A stretch of 64,000 nucleotides of DNA from a gamma proteobacterium HdN1 (GTDB lineage: Bacteria; Pseudomonadota; Gammaproteobacteria; Pseudomonadales; Ketobacteraceae): NCBI GenBank assembly GCA_000198515.1, contig FP929140.1, forward strand, positions 1,648,527-1,712,526. The letters are read 5' to 3'. The notes beneath the pieces were generated by a model. That model was not told the DNA's origin, made no database searches, and was given only the letters and a program-made list of their open reading frames with translations. Below, in pieces: positions 60,513-64,000 of the stretch. Each line of letters starts with the position of its first letter. Within the stretch, counting starts at the first letter, position 1. Both the position numbers and the translations under genes were made by a program.

Positions 60513-61643
60513 ATGAGTCAATCGCTGAAAGGGATTACCGTTGTTGCCTTAGAGCAGGCGGTTGCCGCTCCTTACGTGTCGGGCCGCTTGGCCCGCATGG
60601 GGGCCACTGTAATCAAGATTGAGCGGCCTGAAGGCGACTTTGCGCGTTACTACGACTCTGCAGTGGCGGGGCAGAGTTCGTATTTTGTTTGGTTGAACGC
60701 GGGCAAACAATCGCTAGTACTGGATATTAAAAAGCCAGAGGATGCAAAGCGCCTGCATGCTTTAATTGCAGGTGCTGACATTTTTATTCAAAACCTCGCG
60801 CCCGGCGCTGCAAGCAGGGCAGGGTTTGATAGCCTTGCGCTTCGACGATCCTACCCAAGCTTGATTACCTGCGACATCTCTGGGTATGGTGAAGATGACG
60901 AAGGCGCAGCAGGCGCAAAACGCAAAGCCTATGACTTGTTAGTGCAGGCTGAATCCGGCCTTGCCAGTATTACCGGCAGCCCAGAAGCTCCCGGCCGAGT
61001 GGGTGTGTCCGTTTGTGATGTTGGCGCGGGAATGCATGCGCTGATTGGCGTTCTAGAAGCCTTGTATGAGAGAACTCATACGGGCATCGGAAAGGGGGTA
61101 AAAGTTTCGCTATTCGATGGGATGGCCGACTGGATGACAGTGCCTCTATTGCTGCACGATTATGCTGCAAGCGCGCCCTCACGAGTGGGGCTTGCGCATC
61201 CAGGAATCGCACCTTATGGCGTGTTCGCCTCTTCTGACGGTGCGCAGGTGCTGCTATCCATTCAGAACGCGCGCGAGTGGCGCAGCCTATGCGAAAATAT
61301 CTTGCTGCGCCCAGATTGGGTTACTGACGAAAATTACAGTACCAACGAAGCGCGCGTGCGTAACCGCCATAACGTCGATTCTGAGGTGCAGCGTTGTTTG
61401 GGAAAAATGCCGAGAGCGCAGCTTATCCAGCGCTTGCAGAATGCAGACATTGCCTTTGGAGAAATCAATAGCGTTTCACAGCTCTCTGAACATCCTAATT
61501 TGCGCCGAATCTCTGTAGATTCCCCCGGCGGAGAGCTAACTATTGTCGCGTCTCCGATCCGGTTTCAGAACAATAACGGCGAAATTGAGCCAGAGATGCT
61601 AGAAAAGATTCCTGCTCTAGGTGAGAATTTTCTAGACGTTTGA
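60513..61643 (+). CDS. CaiB/BaiF-type (class III) CoA-transferase
   Basis: Class III CoA-transferases move CoA between carboxylic acids. The 376-residue product has the family opening 'GITVVALEQAVAAPYVSGRLARMGATVIKIERP' (in parts), the catalytic Asp in 'AYDLLVQAESGL', and 'GVKVSLFDGMADWMTVPL'. 'GIAPYGVFASSDG' lines the active site. The ATG follows a GGGAGG site, 83 bases after the acylase gene, with no clear terminator between. It could activate the acid freed by the acylase. Confidence 0.92.
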   Translation: MSQSLKGITVVALEQAVAAPYVSGRLARMGATVIKIERPEGDFARYYDSAVAGQSSYFVWLNAGKQSLVLDIKKPEDAKRLHALIAGADIFIQNLAPGAASRAGFDSLALRRSYPSLITCDISGYGEDDEGAAGAKRKAYDLLVQAESGLASITGSPEAPGRVGVSVCDVGAGMHALIGVLEALYERTHTGIGKGVKVSLFDGMADWMTVPLLLHDYAASAPSRVGLAHPGIAPYGVFASSDGAQVLLSIQNAREWRSLCENILLRPDWVTDENYSTNEARVRNRHNVDSEVQRCLGKMPRAQLIQRLQNADIAFGEINSVSQLSEHPNLRRISVDSPGGELTIVASPIRFQNNNGEIEPEMLEKIPALGENFLDV

Positions 61644-61644
61644 T

Positions 61645-61663
61645 GCGCAGAAGAGCTCTGCGC
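61645..61663. terminator. Hairpin between convergent CoA-transferase and Crp-like genes
   Basis: Perfect 7-base arms GCGCAGA and TCTGCGC with a 5-base loop, 1 base after the CoA-transferase stop. No T-run follows, so its strength is uncertain. Confidence 0.45.
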
Positions 61664-61684
61664 TAGTCAAAAGGGCTACTGAAA

Positions 61685-62335
61685 TTAAAAGCTTTCAGGC
61701 AATTTTTTCAGCATTCGGATATGTTTTTTATCAATCTCAATGTATCCACCAACGGCAAGTTCTTTCAGGATGCGCGCAACCATTTCTCGTGATGAACCGA
61801 TGCGGTTGGCAATATCCTGTTGAGTAAGACGCTCCTCAATGACAAAAACGCCGTCTTTTTCCAACGCAAGAGATAATAGAGTCTTTCGGATTCTGCCGTA
61901 GACATCTTGTAGTGCGATCGTTTTGATGTTTCCGGTAAGCTGGCGAATCGTGGCGCTAAAGCTGCGAAGCAAAGCGAGCGCGATTTCAGGATGTTGCAAG
62001 ATGAGCTTGCTAAAATCATCCTTGTATAAAATCGAAAAAGTCGATTTTTCGGTGGTGATCACCGACGCCGAACGTGTCTCGTCATCCAAGAGAGAAAGTT
62101 CGCCGAAGTATTCGCCTGGCCCCATAGAATTTAAAATAAACTCCTTGCCGGCACCGTCACTCACATAAACACGCACCTTGCCTGACACCATCATATACAT
62201 GGCATTCGCCTGATCACCTTCGTTGATGATCAATGTATTTCTTGGATAGGTGCGCGTGATGCAGCGCGACTCGATGACTTGTCGATCGCTGTCGCTGAGC
62301 CCTGCAAAGATAGAGATTTTCCCTAGTTCCGCCAT
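61685..62335 (-). CDS. Crp/Fnr-family transcriptional regulator
   Basis: The 216-residue product has an N-terminal cyclic-nucleotide-binding fold with 'GPGEYFGELSLLDDETRSASV', which keeps the Glu and the Arg-Ser contacts seen in cAMP-binding Crp proteins. The C-terminal helix-turn-helix is 'LTQQDIANRIGSSREMVARILKEL'. No cysteine cluster is present, so it is not an Fnr iron-sulfur sensor. cAMP or another nucleotide is a likely ligand. It may control nearby catabolic genes (FadL cluster, TesB), by context only. Confidence 0.9.
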   Translation of the reverse strand: MAELGKISIFAGLSDSDRQVIESRCITRTYPRNTLIINEGDQANAMYMMVSGKVRVYVSDGAGKEFILNSMGPGEYFGELSLLDDETRSASVITTEKSTFSILYKDDFSKLILQHPEIALALLRSFSATIRQLTGNIKTIALQDVYGRIRKTLLSLALEKDGVFVIEERLTQQDIANRIGSSREMVARILKELAVGGYIEIDKKHIRMLKKLPESF

Positions 62336-62370
62336 GGTGCTGCTACTCCGTTTCTGCGCGTGCTGTGAAC

Positions 62371-63330
62371 TTAGATCCTTCTTCTTGCACGCATAAGTCC
62401 TTCTTGACAGACGGATGCAACTAGGCGTCCGTCGCGGGTAAAAATTTGAGCGCGATTATAGCTGCGAGCTTGCCCCGCGCATGGGCTTTCCATTGCGTAG
62501 AGCAGCCATTCGTCTACGCGAAAAGGTTGGTGGAACCAAATCGCGTGGTCAATGCTTGCCGCGTGAACATTGGGGTCTACGAAAGACAAACCGTGTGGCA
62601 GCATCCCTGTGCCCAGTAGGGCAAAGTCGGATGCGTAAGCCAAAATCGCGTGATGCAATCCACGATTGTCTCCAAGCGTTTGCGGTACTCGAAACCAAAG
62701 CTGTTTGATCGGATCCCGTGGTTCAGGATTAAAAAGATCGACGGGGTCGATCGGTCGAATTTCAATAGGTCGAAGTTGCAAGAACAGTGCCCGCACGCGT
62801 TCGTCGATCCGGTTGGCCATGCGGCAACGAATCTGATGCTCGGATTCCAAGTTTTCGGGTGGAGGCACATCCGGCATCTGCGAAAGTTGGTGTTCTAAGC
62901 CTTTTTCGGCACGATGAAACGAGGCTGACATTGAGAAAATGGCTTCGCCGTGCTGGATAGCAATCACACTTCGTGTGGTAAAGCTCCCGCCGTCGCGAAT
63001 TCTTGCTACTTCGTAGACGATGGGGGCGCGCATATCTCCAGGGCGGAGAAAATAGGCGTGTAGCGAATGCGTGAGTCGGTTTTCATCGAGCGTTCTAAGC
63101 GCTGCAATGAGCGCTTGTCCAATGACTTGCCCCCCAAAAACGCTACGCCCCCCAATGTCGCAGTTCTGGCCGCGGAACAGGTTGTGCTCAATCGTCTCAA
63201 GGTTTAGGAGTTCAACGAGCTCTTGAACCGTGTGTTCTTGATTCGCTTGGCTCTGCTGTGTGCTCATAGAGTCCGCTTGTTGCTGTGTTGGGAGATCTTG
63301 TGCAGATACTTTTTGTCTACTCTCTGCCAT
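62371..63330 (-). CDS. tesB: Acyl-CoA thioesterase II
   Basis: TesB hydrolyses acyl-CoA to free acid and CoA. The double hot-dog product has 319 residues from ATG 63330 (other starts at 63363 and 63267 are possible; the first 35 residues are low-complexity and probably not essential). Visible marks are 'LFRGQNCDIGGRSVFGGQVIGQAL', 'HSLHAYFLRPGD', 'LGDNRGLHHAILAYASDFALL' and 'SIDHAIWFHQPFR', with the catalytic Asp in the last-but-one segment. It is upstream of and in line with the Crp-like gene on the minus strand. Confidence 0.92.
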   Translation of the reverse strand: MAESRQKVSAQDLPTQQQADSMSTQQSQANQEHTVQELVELLNLETIEHNLFRGQNCDIGGRSVFGGQVIGQALIAALRTLDENRLTHSLHAYFLRPGDMRAPIVYEVARIRDGGSFTTRSVIAIQHGEAIFSMSASFHRAEKGLEHQLSQMPDVPPPENLESEHQIRCRMANRIDERVRALFLQLRPIEIRPIDPVDLFNPEPRDPIKQLWFRVPQTLGDNRGLHHAILAYASDFALLGTGMLPHGLSFVDPNVHAASIDHAIWFHQPFRVDEWLLYAMESPCAGQARSYNRAQIFTRDGRLVASVCQEGLMRARRRI

Positions 63331-63458
63331 GCTGATGTTTTCTCGGTCGCGCCTTTGGAGCAAATAAAATAGCGTTGAGTCAAGTAAAACACCAAAATGA
63401 GAAAGTTTCCAATTTGGAGGAGCTGGCCTTCACTGGCCCTAGTGGCTGCGCAAGCGCC

Positions 63459-63484
63459 AAAAACGCGCCTTGCGGCGCGTTTTT
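63459..63484 (-). terminator. Intrinsic terminator after the TRAP permease gene
   Basis: AAAAACGCGCC (63459-63469) and GGCGCGTTTTT (63474-63484) are perfect 11-base arms with loop TTGC. On the minus strand the run of five T follows the GC stem, as in a rho-independent terminator; it would also work in the plus direction. Confidence 0.85.
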
Positions 63485-63495
63485 GTCAGGCTGAC

Positions 63496-64000
63496 TTATT
63501 GGATGAACTCTTTGTAGATGATTGGCCCATACCCTACGAGCAGCATGGAAATGAACATGACTGTGATTGGGAACAGGTAGCGTTCGTTGCGGTACCAGAA
63601 ACTCTTGTCACGAGATTCTTCTCTTGCAATGTCAGTTTCCTTCTCACCCACCGTATGTCGCGTAAGCAGGTGGTTCAAGCCGATAACAGGCGCCAAGAAT
63701 GCCATCTCAAACGAAATCAATACGAGCATCCAGAAGTGAACAGGATCAATGCCGAACTTGTAAGCCACCTGTGCGACTGAGCCAGACACCAGAATTACTG
63801 CGCCAAAGGGTTCAAGGCCGCTCATTCCGATCAGGGTAAGCAGGACGATAAGCGCGGTTGTGGCAGTCCAGATGTTGTGGAAAAGGTCGCCCTGATCCGC
63901 AGCAGATTGAATAATGTGTGATTCTTCCACTACGCCGCTGAATGCCATGGATAGCGCAATCAGAATCAACAACCCACCCATAAGCTCAGAAGTTGCCGTG
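63496..64000 (-). CDS. TRAP transporter large permease, C-terminal part
   Basis: The frame is open to the end of the window ('TATSEL' before Met at 63981), so the gene starts outside. The visible 167 residues have three to four membrane helices and the DctM-type segments 'GMSGLEPFGAVILVSGSVAQVAY', 'VHFWMLVLISFEMAFLAPVIGLNHLL' and a C-terminal helix 'VMFISMLLVGYGPIIY'. TRAP transporters import dicarboxylates, sialic acid or other organic acids with a periplasmic binding protein. The loop 'RHTVGEKETDIAREESRDKSFW' is longer than in many DctM proteins. Confidence 0.85.
   Translation of the reverse strand, partial: TATSELMGGLLILIALSMAFSGVVEESHIIQSAADQGDLFHNIWTATTALIVLLTLIGMSGLEPFGAVILVSGSVAQVAYKFGIDPVHFWMLVLISFEMAFLAPVIGLNHLLTRHTVGEKETDIAREESRDKSFWYRNERYLFPITVMFISMLLVGYGPIIYKEFIQ

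Overview
The window reads as chromosomal DNA of a Gram-negative pseudomonadote, most likely a gammaproteobacterium (a betaproteobacterium is the alternative). The reasons are a narGHJI operon followed by ppiC and moaA, a FabY-type ketoacyl synthase, a PhoP/PhoQ-like pair, FadL and other outer-membrane barrels, lipoproteins, DUF2760-Hsp70 genes, tRNA-Glu(UUC) and a chemotaxis cluster. Most of it looks moderately GC-rich and gene-dense. I saw no insertion sequence, integrase or CRISPR array. All calls are from reading the sequence; no database search was run.

Layout. 1-5.8 kb: 3' part of narG, then narH, narJ, narI, a parvulin-type isomerase and moaA (nitrate respiration plus molybdenum cofactor). 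5.8-11.6 kb: beta-carbonic anhydrase, an OmpR/PhoQ-type two-component pair and a large hybrid histidine kinase. 11.7-21.8 kb: RimK ligase with its zinc-protease partner, TcdA, a possible beta-propeller protein, a small ClpX-type zinc-finger protein, an AraC regulator, FabY, a ThDP enzyme and a cysteine-rich lipoprotein. 21.8-29.1 kb: a more AT-rich accessory stretch with a Fic protein, a three-gene operon (CrfC/YjdA-type dynamin-like GTPase, a RdcB/YjcZ-like helical protein, a patatin-like phospholipase) and a DEDDh exonuclease with a C-terminal membrane anchor. 29.4-38.7 kb: outer-membrane barrel, DUF2760 plus two Hsp70-like proteins, AlaA, MsrB, a 567-base non-coding region with DnaA-box-like sites, and a glutathione peroxidase. 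39.8-46 kb: tRNA-Glu, then cheD, cheB, cheR and two chemoreceptor genes on the minus strand; the second receptor gene carries a 7-base tandem duplication that shifts its frame just after the start. 46-56 kb: DUF815 ATPase, DnaQ-like exonuclease, two-domain glycosyltransferase, M16C protease, metallophosphoesterase, S51-like peptidase and a membrane protein. 56-64 kb: FadL, an Ntn-hydrolase acylase and a CaiB-type CoA-transferase in a row (plausibly uptake and breakdown of an acylated compound), then a Crp-like regulator, TesB and the 3' end of a TRAP transporter permease.

The best candidate for an undescribed system is the dynamin-RdcB-patatin operon at 23575-27960. It joins a membrane-remodelling GTPase, its usual partner and a lipid hydrolase in one tightly coupled transcription unit, inside an AT-rich stretch that also holds a Fic toxin-like gene and a membrane-anchored nuclease. 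A defence or membrane-stress role is inference. The second candidate is the chemoreceptor gene that appears to be switched off by a 7-base duplication, which may be phase variation, decay or a sequence error.
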